Shown here: positions 10,545 through 23,957 of the stretch, piece after piece
Position numbering within the stretch: position 1 is the stretch's first letter
Layout: each line of letters begins with the position of its first letter
NCBI GenBank assembly: GCA_047967505.1
Contig: CM106540.1
Reading direction: 5' to 3' (one strand)
Length of the DNA stretch: 64,000 nucleotides
DNA from: Dipteris shenzhenensis
Taxonomy: Eukaryota; Polypodiophyta; Polypodiopsida; Gleicheniales
Translations under genes and position numbers: made by a program
Notes under the pieces: model-generated
The model's input: only the letters and a program-made list of their open reading frames with translations
Database searches by the model: none
What the model was told of the DNA's origin: nothing

Positions 10545-13500
10545 TCATCCATTTCCAATGAAGAGTTCAGCTGTGGACTTAAGTTTCTAGGTGCCTGTAG
10601 TATTGCATAGATACAATAGTTCTGCACACAAAGTATGAATTGATTCAAACTAGCGTCATTTCTTCTCTAGCTGGTGCAAGTGCCATGTGTACACAGAGCA
10701 ACCAAATATTGAAGAGTACTTGGCATATTCCCTTCCTACACTCTTTCACTGTCTATCAATACGAGAATTTTTAGTATTCAAGGACCATCAGAACTGAATC
10801 TGCTGTTGCCAATCAGTTCCAAAGATCAAGTACCCTAGAGTGTACGGAGTTAGTCATACGCAAGGTACAAGCTGCATAGAAAGCATGGAGTAAGTGACAT
10901 TTCTCTTGTTTACTTTGTGCTGAACTTTTTAAAAAGATTTCTTAACAGTTTATTTTCATAAATTTTCAGATTGTAGAGAAAAGCTTGTGTTTTTTATAAA
11001 GTTGGATGAATACGAGGTTGTGAGGGTGAGCATTAAACTTAGTTACAAAGTCCTTGAACATGCAAAAAATATGGAAGTTCAAGAATAATTTAGTGGTCGG
11101 CTTGCTCATTCTAGATCGTGTGAGAGAGTGAAAGAACATGTAGTAAACACTGGAAATCAATAAGAGAATGTATGCATGGAGGTCAATATTCCACATTGTA
11201 TAATCCTTCACTAGCTTAGTTACTCACCTGTAATGCCCCTATATAAAGGAGAAGCCATGCATAGGTAAAGACGAGATGCAATTGCATCATATAGATCAAT
11301 GTTCCATCACCATTGCAAAGTGACAGCTTGCATCGCCGAATCGCTTGTGTAGAGATCCTCCCATTTACATGTGCACTCTTCAGTGTCTGGACTGCTGGAG
11401 AAACCTCTTTTGTGATTGTCCAGACCAAAGCTGGATGTGCCTTTGAGTCCCGCTCCTGAGCTCCTTCTGAAATTCATCCCACTGGGCAGCATTTCAGTAG
11501 ATAGAGTTCTTAGGACGTTCAGGCTTCCGTTCATAGCCCGGAACAACCTCCCATAAGCCCTTATGGATGAACCATATCTTCATGTTGAGGTTCCAATGGG
11601 CATAGTTCGTGCCATTGAGTTTATCTTCCTTATTAGTACACAGGGTTCCATGAAACTATTCCAAACTCTACACCCTGCAACGGATATTGGCAAAAACAGC
11701 CCAGAGAGTGGAGAGAAAGAGAGGGAAGGCGAGATGGAGATGAGGAAGAAAGAGACTGCCTGGCTGCCGTCCCTAACTAAATGCCGTCTTCGTCCAAGAT
11801 GCCGTCCTCAACAGGGACTTCAACAGGTGGCCTTGCTGCCGTGTACTACAGGCTGCTTTGCTGCCTTGTCGCAGAGCCTTACGCCGTCCACGCATTGGGT
11901 AGATCGTCCAATTAGATGCTGACCGAGAGAAGCTGTCCATGCCTCAAGCAAACTATCCAGTAGGGTGCCGACCAGCAGGAAATGAACACTCCTAGAGCAG
12001 GCTGATGCAAACAGGGTGCCGACCTTTGCTGCAAATCGCCTCCAGGCTGCTGTAATCACGATTGGCAGACTGCTCCTGCTGCCTCAATTGTACCAGAATG
12101 CCCCAAATAGCCGCCTAGCTGCTGTAGATCACCCTCAAACAGGCCCTACTATCACCGATCAATGCCTTCAAAGTACACACAGATCTTTGATCTATGTAGC
12201 AATGCCCTCATTTCGTCACCTCTATGCAAGCCCTTGAACCCTCATCACTGATGGGGCGAATGATACCATGTAGTCATGCACGTGCGGAAGCGTGAAGAGA
12301 GAGAAAGAAAGAAAGAAAGAAAGGAAGAAAGAAAGACGTATTAACGTGTGTGGGAAGCCTTGCGGGCCTATGGGACACAGTGCAAAGCACCAAAGGTTTA
12401 AACTCATACATGCCTCAATGGGCTGAAGCAAAGGGCTTGCTTAGACCCTTGCTGAGTACTTTATGCTGAAACAAGGGTGCATGTATGCACAAAAACCACT
12501 GGCTTCGGCTGTGAGGCTCTATCAATTAATGCTCTCTCCAAAAGAAATTTAAAAATAAATTTCGCACCCATGTAGTTGAAAAAATGCATTAAGGTTACTT
12601 CAAAGTGGGTAGCTTCTACTTAACCCTGAGAGACCCGCTTATTCTCACTAATAGCTCTCTAAGTTTCAGAGTCCTTGGTATGTATTTATTAATTCATTCA
12701 TTGCTCACTCACTATACTTCAGAGTTTCTTCTTTTGTCATGGAGCACATATTTACTACCTTAAATGAAATTTGGATCCTACCGTTTAATGAAATTTTCCT
12801 AAAGGGAAAAAAAGAGCGAAAAGAAATATGAAAATGAGACACAACACAGGGTCCATCAGGACGTGATCCTCCCTACAAATGTCAGGGGTAGTGTTTTATT
12901 ATTGCCTTGGTGACATGCAAAGATTTGCACCTTTTGGGAATTGAAGCCCAATGAATACATGAATAAGACTACGCTTACAAGAGCTCATAACTCATCCTTG
13001 GTTGCAACCTAAATAATATTGGGTCATGGACTACAATCATATGAAATGTCATCCTTCAACATTGTATCCAACTCAGCTATCTCTACTGCTGATTCCAAAT
13101 ATTTACCTCCCATCGAGAACATACATCAAAAGAGAGGAATGTTGTAAAAAATCAGATTGAAGCAATATCGAGAATATTATAGTTCAATAGTATTGCAAAG
13201 AAGTCTTGCGAATAGACATGACACTAACATATTACTTGAATATCAGTAGTTGTATTTGTATTGCAATTTGAAAAATCAATATCTTGCATGCGCCAATCAT
13301 ATAGGTTTCTTTGACTTTCTGCAAGCATGAAAAAATACATAAAAATTGACGGCAAAAGATCCACTATTTGGATGAAGGTAAAAGAAGAAGCTTTCTTAGT
13401 AAAAAGAATGAGAGAAAATATGCAAAGAATGAGAATAAACAATAGCTAATATATGGAATGGCAAGAACTGTGGGTTGGACGAGATGGCTGCTGCTCATTA

Positions 13501-15914
13501 TCGATATGTAAGTTTGCAACATGATTGGCATAATAGCTTTTTTGGGAATGTATAGTTTTGCGAACTAGCTTTTTTGGTAGAACAATTTTTTTTCGGCAGA
13601 GCAGCTTTTTGGCAGAATAGTTTGTTTGGCAGAACAGCTTGTTTGGTAGAACCATCCTTTTTTAAAAAAGGACATCTTTTTTTTTATTTTCTTTTTTTCC
13701 TATCCAGTAGATAACAATCTTTTCACCGGCAAGCATAAATCCCATTAGGCAGCCATAAAGCCTTGGCAGGCAAAAAGCCCTTTCGGCAGGCAAAGCCCTT
13801 TTTGACGGAATAGCTTTTTTGGCAGTATATATTTTTGCAAAATAGGCTTTCTGGTAGAAAACTTTTCTGGCAATTGGCAGTATAGCTTTTTTTGGCAATT
13901 GGCTTGTAGTAACCTTCAACATTTAGAAGCCCCATCTACAGAGCATGATTCCATTTAAATAGATCCAAAGCAAACTCTTCACGGGATTCGATGTTGTTGA
14001 AAGATGTGTCGGGAGGTTGATGTCGATCGAACAAGGAAAGATCTAGTGTCTTGATAGAATGTTAAACGAAAATTAAGGAATCTGAACTCACTTCTCAAAT
14101 ATTAATGAAGTTACTTTCAAATCTCCCATGAGCCTCATACTCGCATCATATGCCGAGTTGAGATCAAGTGATAACTTCCATGAGCTCTTCCAAAGTGCCG
14201 TGTCTACCTGCAAAAAGCATGGACTTCAATTCCTTGAATGGTAATTGTCAGACAACATGAAGGATGAGTGGCTAGCGAGGAACTCCTCAAAGAAATGTAT
14301 AATTTGTACAGAGAGATGGAAACAAAGATGGAAACTCAAGATTTATGAGGCCAACAATCAAGGTTAATCCAGGTCACCTGGGAGAGCAATGAAGGATGAT
14401 CGAGATCACTAATAACACTCAGTGTCAATCTTCATAGGCACCAACGACAAGATGCCGAACACTCAATCAATGGAGGTACACAATCCAAGTATTCAATGGA
14501 TCCACGAGGCGCTACCTCTTGAGGCCTCAGAGTTTTCAGAATCACCCTGCTCCATTTAGACATAAACAAAACATTAGAGCTCTCAAACAACTTTGGATGG
14601 AAAACACACATCAATTGTTTGTATAATTGGTAGAGCCTCAATAGGACTCTATTCATCAAAATCTGCACCAAAACCCGCATCCCAGAACATGCTGGTCTCC
14701 GTTGTGAACTTCCTTGGAGACGAGACCCATGCATCCTACACCCTCCACCGTAGACCAAGTCTATTTCGCACTTCACCTGCAATAGCTCTTTGATTAATCA
14801 AAATTGGTTCTCAAAGTGTGATTCATAAAAAAATGTTCGGTCAACTATAAAGAATCCTTCTTATATCCAACCTATAATACTTGAAAAGTGTATTATCATG
14901 TCACAGAACAAAGGCTTGCAATTCTTTGAGTAGCTTTTCCAATTGATGATATGAGTTTTCTGGAACTATACGAAGAAAGAGGAGCAACACCAATAACATT
15001 ATCTCATATTAAAATGGACCATGAATGAAATTGATATTATCTCATTCTAGAGAGTTTAACATTGAAGCTAAAGATTACGTTCCCCGAAAGTGAGAGGCTA
15101 AATCATATATTTAATGCTATGAATGTAACTTGAATGGCAACTGAAACTGGCCTTCGATAAACAAAAGGGCAGTGATCTTCTTCTACTCAGTCATAAACTT
15201 CATAAATGGCCTTAATGCAAGCTTCGGTCACTTCAATGACTTAGCAACTTAGAAACAAACTTCAACAACAACAAAGGTGAGGCTAGAATGCCCGTGCTCA
15301 ATGAAAATAGTACACAGTGCACCCATTGGCCCCAAATGCCTTGGCGCCCCTTACGGTATTTGTTTAATGCTTCTGAATGGAAATGCTTTACAACAGGGGT
15401 TCAACCCTGCACTGTTCCTCTCCGCAAATCCTCTAGTTGTCTTCAAGGCATCTAATCCAATTGCACCACTAGAATTCCCATTGGCAAGGCATACTCAGGC
15501 ATCCACTTCTGATCTGACCTAACTGAGAGGCATTTAGGCATCCAAACCATTGGCAAACTGAGCTGAAGCAGCCTCAAGGCTATCACACACATCCACACTG
15601 TCCTTGGGCCTACCATAGGAACACCCTTGCCTCTGGGTCCTTGCTAGAACTTGTAGGAGTCCTGAAAGGACTACAAACAACACACATGCACTGCAAAAAG
15701 CTGCAAAGCAGGAAAGAATAAGAAAAAACAGAACCTGGAACCAATTCCCACTGTCTCTGGCAGAGGGGCGAGCTCCTTCCTCGCACCTATCCTCTATCTA
15801 GGCTCCCCGCAGGGTGCAGGAGGCTTCTAGTTATCGGGAGATGAGAGAAATGAAGGAAGAGAGCTGAGAGAATGCAAGAAAGGGCTGTAGAGGTCAACAG
15901 GTAACTAGACCTAC
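10545..15914. other. intronic sequence without recognised genes
   Basis: I see no gene. A (GAAA)n run lies at about 12297-12336. Near 12247-12275 a GATACCATG word could be a decayed minus-strand primer site next to an LTR, but no LTR pair is visible. About 11760-12130 has many CTGCCGT/GCTGCC words. 13540-13890 holds a minisatellite, listed separately. Open stretches here are short and of low complexity. Confidence 0.5.
13540..13890. repeat. minisatellite around TTTTTGGCAGAATAGC
   Basis: A degenerate unit of about 15-20 bp with core GGCAGAAYAGCTTTTT recurs many times. Read on the minus strand it gives short Lys/Leu-rich repeated peptides, which are a by-product of the repeat rather than a gene. 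Confidence 0.75.
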
Positions 15915-16402
15915 CCCAAAGCCTCAACCCTGGGATCTGATGTCTCGATCTCCATGCTCCCACAGTCCGTACAACACCTCGGGAGGGCTGTATCCTGTTT
16001 CGTCAACTCCGAGTGGGGGGGGTATGATGAAGTCATGTATTTGTGAGATAGTGTGAAGTGGGCCTAGTAGATAGTCTATTGTACTAGACCCACCGCCGTG
16101 CGGGGAGCAAGTGAGTCTTCCAGAGGATGGCCATCTATGGAGACTATTATAGATGATCAGGTCGTGGATAGCTCCTAGCTCAAGCATATGTAGTCCATAT
16201 CCTGTCATCTGTGGGGCATCTGTAGAGTGCCTAAGTATCCCGAGCTCAACTGCATCTAGTTCCGGGACTATGTGGATCTTTTTCATCTGTAAAGTCAAGC
16301 AGGCCCACCTGTCTATTTCCTGTCCGTGCGTTGAAGTCCCCCCAATAGGAGGATGTTTTCTAGTCTGGAGAACTCCGTGATGTCATCATGGATCGTCTCA
16401 TA
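15915..16402 (-). mobile_element. LINE fragment: second half of the endonuclease
   Basis: The minus strand encodes the end of an AP-like LINE endonuclease: EFSRLENILLLG, then GDFNAR after a +1 shift in a run of six G (about 16344), then SSTIDYLLGPL. These match the GDFN and S-x-DY blocks of the nuclease. The reading ends near 15920 and no reverse transcriptase follows. The first half of the same domain lies at 21943-22330, beyond the copia insertion. Confidence 0.75.
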
Positions 16403-16756
16403 TTTTGAGATATCGAGCTCCACTCATGATATGCAGGACTGTTGTGTATTTATGTCACCGACTTGTTAGCTGTAGATGCGGTTGGTACTCCGTCCATGAA
16501 TAATAGCTAGATGATAGCTATCTTTATGTACTCTAGTTAGTGGCTCAGTTAGTATGCCACCTTAGTTAGCTGAGTTTGGTTTGAGACCCACATATAGGAT
16601 TCACCTATTTCTTTTGTACTAAGAGAGAGTTCTTTTGGCTTTCATTACTACGAAGAGGAAAACTGTTTTCAGCCTCCACCTTTGTGTATATTCCCCCATT
16701 GTGTATGTGAGAAAGCTGCAAGTGAGACTCCTTACTTCTCTCTCACTCTCTTCACA
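16403..16756 (+). repeat. 5' LTR of the copia element
   Basis: It starts TTTTGAGATATCG where the 3' copy has TGTTGATTTATCG, so the terminal TG is mutated to TT. It ends TCTTCACA. Confidence 0.9.
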
Positions 16757-16768
16757 TGGTATCAGAGC
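16757..16768 (+). other. primer binding site of the copia element
   Basis: TGGTATCAGAGC follows the LTR with no gap and fits a tRNA-Met primer. Confidence 0.9.
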
Positions 16769-17301
16769 TCGGTTCGTGGTAAGGAGCTCAAGAAAGCAAA
16801 CCAAGTTCGTGGTGTCTTGGTAAGAGAATCAGTGTTGCTTTCCTTTTTCAAGTTTGAGAGCAAATCTCTGCAGGTAGTATAGCTGAAAAGTGCTAGAGTG
16901 CACTGTCTCAGATTGGGACGTCCTTCGCGGTGTGGCGAGATGGCAGTATATGTTGCGGGAGAGGGCAAAGTCTTTGATGACATTATTTTTTTTATTCGAG
17001 GCCATTTCGGGTCTCGTTTTGGTAGCGGAAGTTTTTCGTAGGCACTCAGAAAAGTGCCCTGTTTTTGTTGTGCGATCACTGTTCTGCAGGTCGGTGAAAA
17101 GTTGCCGCAGAAATTGCATCGTATGCCTGTGCGCAGAGATAGTGGGAGTGACAGAATCATTCTTATTGCCTGTTAATGCAAAATCGTCTTGAGGAAGTGA
17201 CTGTGTGATTAAATATCACTTTTCGTCAGTTTTGCAGATTTGCCCTTATGAGGCAGAAGTTGTGTTTTTTGCAATGACAGAATATTTTGCAGTGTTCTGT
17301 A

Positions 17302-20300
17302 ATGGCGTCTGATGCTCTTTCACAGATTGTCACTGAAAAGCTTGACAAGAACAACTTCCCAGCATGGAAGTTTAGAATGACGAATTTCCTTAAGGAAAAA
17401 GGCTATTGGGAGTTCATTACTGGAGCTGAACAAGAACCAGTTATTCAATCAACATGAGTGGCAGGCATTTAAAGGATGGCATGAGAGAGCCAAAAAAGTT
17501 ATGTACTGGCTGTCTATCAGTATTTCAGATTCTATGATTGTGCATATTCAGGATGCAAGCACGCCGAAGGAGGCATGGGATACTTTGACAAAAATGTATA
17601 GCACAAATACGCAAGCCAGGAAAATGCAGCTCAAGCAGGAGTTGCATAATGTGCAGAGAGAAAATATGAGCATCAATGACTACCACATGAAGGTGAAGAA
17701 GATTGCAGATGCACTTGCTTCTATTGGGTCGCCAGTGGAAGATGATGATTTAGTTTCTGTGACCTTGAATGGTCTAGGAAAGGATTATGCACAGTTCCGG
17801 ACATCCATTGTCGTCCGTGAGAATTTTTTTAATTTTGGGAAGGTGATTGCTCTTCTAATTTTTGAAGAGGAGAGAAATGGTGGTGCATCTTCTTCAGGAG
17901 GAACTTCAAAAGAAGCTGTCTTCTACTTAAATACTGGAAGAGGTAGAGGCAGAGGTAGAGGTAGAGGTAGAGGTAGAGGTAGAGCAGGCCAATCTGGAGG
18001 CCGTGGCAGAAATTAGAATATGCAGCAAATTCATGAAAACCAGTCCTATGGAAGAGGACGTGGTAACTTTAGAGGTAGGGGGAGCCAAATAGGTCGTGGT
18101 GGATGGTAAAGAGGCCAAAATGCAAACAACAATGTTGAATGCTACTACTGTGGTAAAATGGGTCATATGGCTAAAGACTACTACAAAAAGCAGAATGACA
18201 TCATGAATGAAAAATTGCAGCAAGGCAATTATGCATCCTCTAGTGACAGGGTGATGACAGAAATGAGTATTTGTTTATGGTGCAGCACATGACTAATTTT
18301 GTGACAAGTGCAGAAGAAAGCAATAATGTGTGGTATGTTGACTCAGGTGTGTCAAACCACATGACAGGTCATGCAGAATGGATGCAGGATATAAGGAAAA
18401 TGGAAAGACCAGGATTTGTGGAGACTGGTGATGATACTGCACATCTTATTATGCAGATTGGTAAAATTCCTTTGTCTATGCAGGATGGGAAAAAGAAATA
18501 CATGTCTGATGTATTTTATGTCCCGAATATCACCAAGAACCTGGTTTCTGTTGGTCAAATGGTTGAGCAGGGCTTACAAGTCAGATTTAATCCTCATGGA
18601 TGCTTTGTTGAGGATATGAAAAATAAAGGTCGCTTAATAGCAAAAGGGAAGAAGAAGGACATGATGTTTACGTTGGATGCGGACATGCCCGAATTGAGTG
18701 CAGCAATGTTTGCACATGGACCGGTGTAGTTGCAGATATTGATATCTGGCATAAACGCATTGTTCATGTTAATGTACGACGACTTAAATTAATGCAGGTC
18801 CAAAATATTGTTGCAGGATTGCCTAAGTTCAATGTTGTAGAAATGCATAAGATATGTGAAGCTTGTCAATTTGAAAAACAGACAAGGAAATCATTTCCTA
18901 GACATGTTCAAGAGAGTAAGAGGCCATTGGAATTAATCCACTCTGATATGTGGACTACTAAAGTTGTATCTATTGGAGGCTGTCATTATTCTGTCACTTT
19001 TATTGATGACTACAGCAAAAAAGTTTGGGTGTATTTTATAAAAAAGAAAAGTGAAGTGTTTGGGTATTTCAAAGCTTTTAAAGCTATGGTTGAAAAAGAA
19101 ACAGGCCTACAAATAAAATGCCTAAGGTCAGATGGAGGGGGAGAGTACCTCTCCAATGAGTTTGCAAGGTTCCTGTAAGAGTATGGCATAAAGCAGCAAT
19201 ACTCATGCAGTCATACCCCACAGCAAAATGGACTTGTAGAAAGGAAAAACAGACATATTGGAGAAGTATCTCGTGCCATACTCAACGAAAAAGACTTGTC
19301 AGATTATTATTGGGCTGAAGCAATTGCTACAGCAGTCTACATAATGAACAGGGCTCCCACTGTAGCAATACATGGCATGATGCCAGAGGAGAGGTATACT
19401 GGTAGGAAACCAGATATTTCTCATTTGAAAGTTTTTTGTTGCATTGCCTATGTTCATGTGCCAGATGAGTTGAGATCCAAGTTGGATCCAAAAGCTGAGA
19501 AGTGCATCTTTATTGGTTATTCTCTGCAGCAAAAAGGGTATAGATGCTATAATCCTTCTACTCGTAAGTTTACAATAAGCAGAGATGTTTTTTTTAATGA
19601 GATGAGTAGCTGGTATAAACCAGTAAATGTGATTGATGATGTAGATGCACAAAATGGTAATGCTGCACAAAATTCACAGCAACAATCACAAAATATTAGT
19701 GGACTTGTAGTGTCCTCTAGCAGCGGTTCACATACTTCGCCATGGACAAGCAGATTGAGATTAGAAGGATCTCTTCAAAGCAATGCAGATAGTGGTATGC
19801 AAGTATCACAAAAAGGAAAGGAGAAAGTAGATCAGCCCATGGTTGATGTGAATGCAGGTTACTCTTATGTGGATGGTGAATCCAATGGCTCAGAACAGAG
19901 TCTTGATGATGAGTTGGGTATTCCTTTTGTCCTTACACTTGGAGTAAGGAAGACAAGGGATGTTTTGAGAGCACCTGGTAGTGAGCCTATTTTGCGCAAG
20001 TCTACCAGAGTTAAGTATCCTGTGGATAGGTTGAAATATGATGGATTTACAGTCATTCACTATGCCTATATGGTCAAAGTGATACAAGAACCAGAACCCA
20101 CTTCTTTTGAGCAAGCCATGGGAAAAGAAAAATGGGAGAAAGCCATGGACGAAGAAATGGATGCCTTGGAAGCAAATGCTGCATGGGAATTGGTGCCTTT
20201 GCCGAAAGACAAGAATGCAATTGGCTGCAAGTGGGTTTATAAGGTGAAGCACAATGCAGATGGTTCTGTGAACAGATACAAGGCAAGATTAGTTGTCAAG

Positions 20301-21619
20301 GGGTATGCACAGACATATGGCATTGATTATGAAGAAACATTCAGTCCGGTTGCAAGGATGGCAACCGTAAGAGCAATCATTGCTATGGTTGCATCAAAGG
20401 GATGGTCTTTATATTAGATGGATGTAAAGAATGCCTTCTTGCATGGTGATTTGCAAGAAGAGGTCTATATGAAAGCCTTGTATGGCTTGAAGCAAGCACC
20501 CAGAGCATGGTCTGACAAGATAGGACAGTATCTTGTCACTATTGGCTTTCAGATTTCCAAGGTAGATTTCTCACTTTATGTGAAAAAAACAGAGAAAGGT
20601 ATTATGCTGCTTGTCATTTATGTTGATAATTTGATCATCACAGGTGATAGTGATGAAGATATCCTTCAATTGAAAATGCTATTGAAGCAGAAGTTTGAGA
20701 TGAAGGATTTGGGAGAGCTGCGTTACTTCTTGGGCATTGAGGTGATTAGATCCACAAGTGGGATATGGCTCTTGCAGAGGCTGTATGGATTGGACATGCT
20801 GTCCAAATATGGGATGACAGGCTGTAAGTCTATTTTAGTTCCTTTGAAGCAGAATGTGAAGCTGAGCGCAGATGTAGGTGAGCTTCAGAAGACCCTACTA
20901 TGTATAGACGCATAGTAGGAAGTTTGATTTATATGACTATTATCAGTCCAGATTTGAGCTATGCTGTTGGGTTGGTAAGCTAGTTTATGCAGGCTTCAAG
21001 GACACCGCATTTGGATGCGGCTAGACGCATATTGAGGTATGTGCAGTCCAGATTGCAGTATGGACTATTTTATGAGACTGGGGTTCAGATACAGTTGCAT
21101 GGATACATTGATGCTGATTGGGCTGGTAGTATTTCTGATAGACGATCTACCAGTGGATATGTGTTCTCTTTTGGGAGTGTTGTAGCCACTTGGAGCAGCA
21201 AGAAACAGCCTACAGTTGCCTTGTCGAGCACAGAGGCTGAGTACAGGGGTGCAGCGATGGCTGCATGTGAGGTAGCTTGGTTGCGTAAGCTACTTTATGA
21301 TATGCATCAGTCTACAGATGGGTCAGTTGTCATTTATTGTGACAACATGAGCAGTATACACTTGGCAAATAACCCAGTCTATCATGCTAGAACAAAGCAC
21401 ATTGAGGTGCATTATCACTATGTGCGGGAGAAGGTTCTAGAAGGTTTGATTGATCTAGTTTATGTCAGCACAGAGGATCAGGTAGCTGACATATTCACGA
21501 AGGCATTGGGTGCAGAAAAGCTGCGCAAGTTCAGAGACCTGCTTGGTGTGCAAGAATTGGGATTGAGCTCGAGGGGGTGTGTTGATTTATCGAGCTCCAC
21601 TCGTGATACGCCAGGGTGA
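17302..21619 (+). pseudogene. copia gag-pol polyprotein, broken
   Basis: Gag starts MASDALSQIVTEKLD at 17302 and shifts frame at about 17455. It ends in a GR-rich tract (17935-18005) and a knuckle CYYCGKMGHMAKDYY whose last Cys is Tyr. Protease has WYVDSGVSNHMTG (about 18331-18370). Integrase (18740-19620) keeps HSDMW, FIDDYSKK, DGGGEY and the HTPQQNG-VERKN block. RT (20100-20900) has FEQAM, CKWVYKVK and LYGLKQAPRAW, but about 25 residues before KALYGLKQ are missing, and the active site is YVDN instead of YVDD. RNase H (20987-21560) has DADWAG, STEAEY and ADIFTKAL. Stops include 19176, 20415 and one near 20981. It cannot move by its own proteins. Confidence 0.92.
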
Positions 21620-21937
21620 CTGTTGTGTATTTATGTCACCGACTTGTTAGCTGCAGATGCGGTTGGTACACCGCCCATGAATAATAGTTGGATGACAGCT
21701 ATCTTTATGTACTCTAGTTAGTGGCTCAGTTAGTATGCCACCTTAGTTAGCTGAGTTTAGTTTGAGACCCACATATAGGGTTCACCTATTTCTTTTGTAC
21801 TAAGAGAGAGTTCTTTTGGCTTTCACAACTAAGAAGAGGAAAACTATTTTCAGCCTCCACCTTTATGTGTATTCCCCCATTGTGTATGTGAGAAAGCTGC
21901 AAGTGAGACTCCTTACTTCTCTCCCACTCTCTTCACA
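21580..21937 (+). repeat. 3' LTR of the copia element
   Basis: It starts TGTTGATTTATCG after a GAGGGGGTG purine tract and ends TCTTCACA, followed by the TCATA target duplication. Confidence 0.9.
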
Positions 21938-21942
21938 TCATA

Positions 21943-23541
21943 TGGGCTGTGTCCATCTATAGTGACCTCTCATGCATAGGATGACGTGTTTGGAGGGAAG
22001 TAGCACACCACAATGAAGATAGGTTGAGCATCTGAAAGCTGAATTCGTATCCACATGTGTCGAGCATGCTCCTCTCTCCAAACCACAGATATGAGTAGTC
22101 TCAGATGTGATTTGAAAAGGACAGCCACCCCTCCGGAGCCTCGTACTCCGCTATCTCTTCTCAATTCCCTATTATGGGCTGACTCCCACGTATATCCTGT
22201 CATTGTAGGCAGCCCTCTCTTAGGGGTCTCATGTGTCTCAGTATAGAAGATCAGGTCTCTTTTAGTATATGTCTTTGAGAAGCCTCCAGGGTCGGACCAG
22301 AGGGTGCCATTGCAATTCCACACCGCTATGATCTATCTTCAGCTTATTGTGTGCTCTCATCTCATGGGTTCGATACCGTCATGTGTTGTTCAGTGCACCT
22401 TCTTCCCTCTCCCCTCTTTTTGCCCTCTCTCGGCGGATAATTACCTTCCCATCTCTGTAGGCTGCCCATTTCCCTTCTTGCCTTGCTGCCATAACTTGCA
22501 CCATCCCTTCCCTCCTATGCTCTTGCTGTAGGAGTGTGAGATCATTATCTAAATAGATTTTGGTGCCCCTGAGTGTGATCCTTATGTCCACGAGGGTGGA
22601 TCTATCATTTGCTGTCTGCAATTTAATTACCATGAGCCTTGTCAGTGCATCTCCCTTACCCACTCTCCAAGCTGATTCACAGTTGACACCCATCTTTTCA
22701 AATAAATCCTTGGCATTGACATGGGGGTATCACCTACTGTTAGGCCTCTTACCAGTACATTCATAGCCTTGCTGTTACACCTCTTTTCTTCCTCCAAAGT
22801 TTCAGAGATGAGCTATATTTTGGGTGCTGTTGTGCCTTTTTTCAGTACATCCCTCCATGCAAGCATATCTGCCTTCCCCTCTGTGATTTGCTCTGCAAAC
22901 TCAGCATGTTTCCCCTGCATAGTGGCTTGTAAGTTGTAAGGCTGCCATTTCCTGCTTGAGCTGCTCATCCTCAGATTTCAGCTCATCTATGAGCTTACAT
23001 CCCTCTTCTGAGGTCCCCTATGTATCCTTGATCTGCTTCATTTGCTCTTTGAGAAGGTTCAGTTCTTCTTGGATAGGTGGCTGAAGCTCCCCTTCCTCCC
23101 AATGTGCACCAGCCTTCAACTTCTCATTGTCATAGTTGAGAGTGGTGACTTGGACTTCAAGCATCTCAATTTGGGAGGCAAGAGAGCTGGTTTTCTCATT
23201 CAGCATTTGACTTACCTCTTTTGCCCATTTTGTTTGCATTTCCCCTTGCCATTTCTTCATGTCATCTTGTAATTGAGCACGTAGGTTGGAGAGCTCATCA
23301 TTCCTGTTTTCTCCTCATCTCTTTTGTATGCATTCAAGCTGAGCATCCTCAAATTTATACACCTCCTTGATTGTTGATATGCATCCTTTGATATTCTTGT
23401 CTTCTATTTTCTCTGCTTTGGTCCAAATGACACTGTATTTGTGCTCCTTTTTGCCTCGTGTTTTCTGAACCTGTTGGCTGCCCATTGTTTCCATTTGATC
23501 TCAAGAAAATTCTTGGAGTCTTGGAGTGTTCTTGATGCTTC
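21943..23541 (-). mobile_element. LINE fragment: ORF1 and first half of endonuclease
   Basis: Read on the minus strand from about 23490, an ORF1 begins near MGSQQVQKTRGKKEHKYS and carries a coiled coil (22.9-23.3 kb, SQIEMLEVQVTTLNYDNEKL). A C-terminal domain at 22379-22693 includes AARQEGKWAAYRDGKVIIRR, like the L1 ORF1 nucleic-acid-binding end. The endonuclease follows (21970-22323) with WNCNG, TETH, GGVAVLF and VVCYFPP. ORF1 has internal stops. The copia element splits the nuclease, and no RT is found beyond it. Confidence 0.8.
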
Positions 23542-23922
23542 TTGGAACTGTCTTTTCCTCTAATCCACTGTTTGTGGGTCCGAAATGTACTGGCAGCAAG
23601 TATGTGGGGCCGTGGGGCCTTCGTGGAGCTTGGAGCAGGTCGGGCGTGGAGCCCTAGGCAATGCCTAGGGGCTGTAGGGGCTGCACCGGGCAGCCTAGCT
23701 TGGCTTGGCCAAGCTAGTGACTGCTGTGAGCAGTCACATGGCCCAGCAAACAGGCAGTCACATGGCCCGGCAAACAGGGCCAACAGCCACGTGAACAGCG
23801 TGGTATGGTCCACCGGGCCTAGGAGAGGCCCATGATGCCAAAGATGGCGCCATTTGAGGCACATCACCAGCAGGTGGAGCAGCAAACCCAGATGTGCTGC
23901 AATCTTTTGCGCCACCACTGTG

Positions 23923-23953
<31 letters not shown>

Positions 23954-23957
23954 ACAC
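23542..23957. repeat. GC-rich segment ending in (CA)n
   Basis: A 23-25 bp unit around CAGTCACATGGCCCRGC is duplicated in tandem near 23731-23778. A (CA)n run occupies about 23923-23957 and directly abuts the poly-T of the next LINE. No gene is supported. Confidence 0.6.

Larger units (their letters stand above)
16403..21937 (+). mobile_element. Ty1/copia retrotransposon, complete but decayed
   Basis: LTRs of 354 and 358 bp (16403-16756, 21580-21937) bound the element. A 5 bp target duplication TCATA flanks it exactly (16398-16402 and 21938-21942). TGGTATCAGAGC follows the left LTR, and GAGGGGG precedes the right LTR. Domain order is gag, zinc knuckle, protease, integrase, RT, RNase H, as in copia. 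It sits inside the endonuclease of a minus-strand LINE. The LTRs differ at roughly twenty positions by eye, so the insertion is not recent. Confidence 0.95.

Noticed and set aside
10690-10895. Possible exon ending at GGA then GTAAGT (near 10890)
   Set aside because: The donor is good but the upstream translation matches nothing and does not fit MurJ, whose exons 3 and 4 join in phase without it.
12240-12340. Possible minus-strand primer site and LTR (GATACCATG before TGTAGTCATG)
   Set aside because: The primer match is weak (TGGTATCATTCG) and no second LTR or polypurine tract could be found.
13446-13935. Minus-strand Lys/Cys-rich frames
   Set aside because: They are translations of a degenerate minisatellite.
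23740-23957. Cys/Val-rich frame from the CA repeat
   Set aside because: It is just a (CA)n translation.
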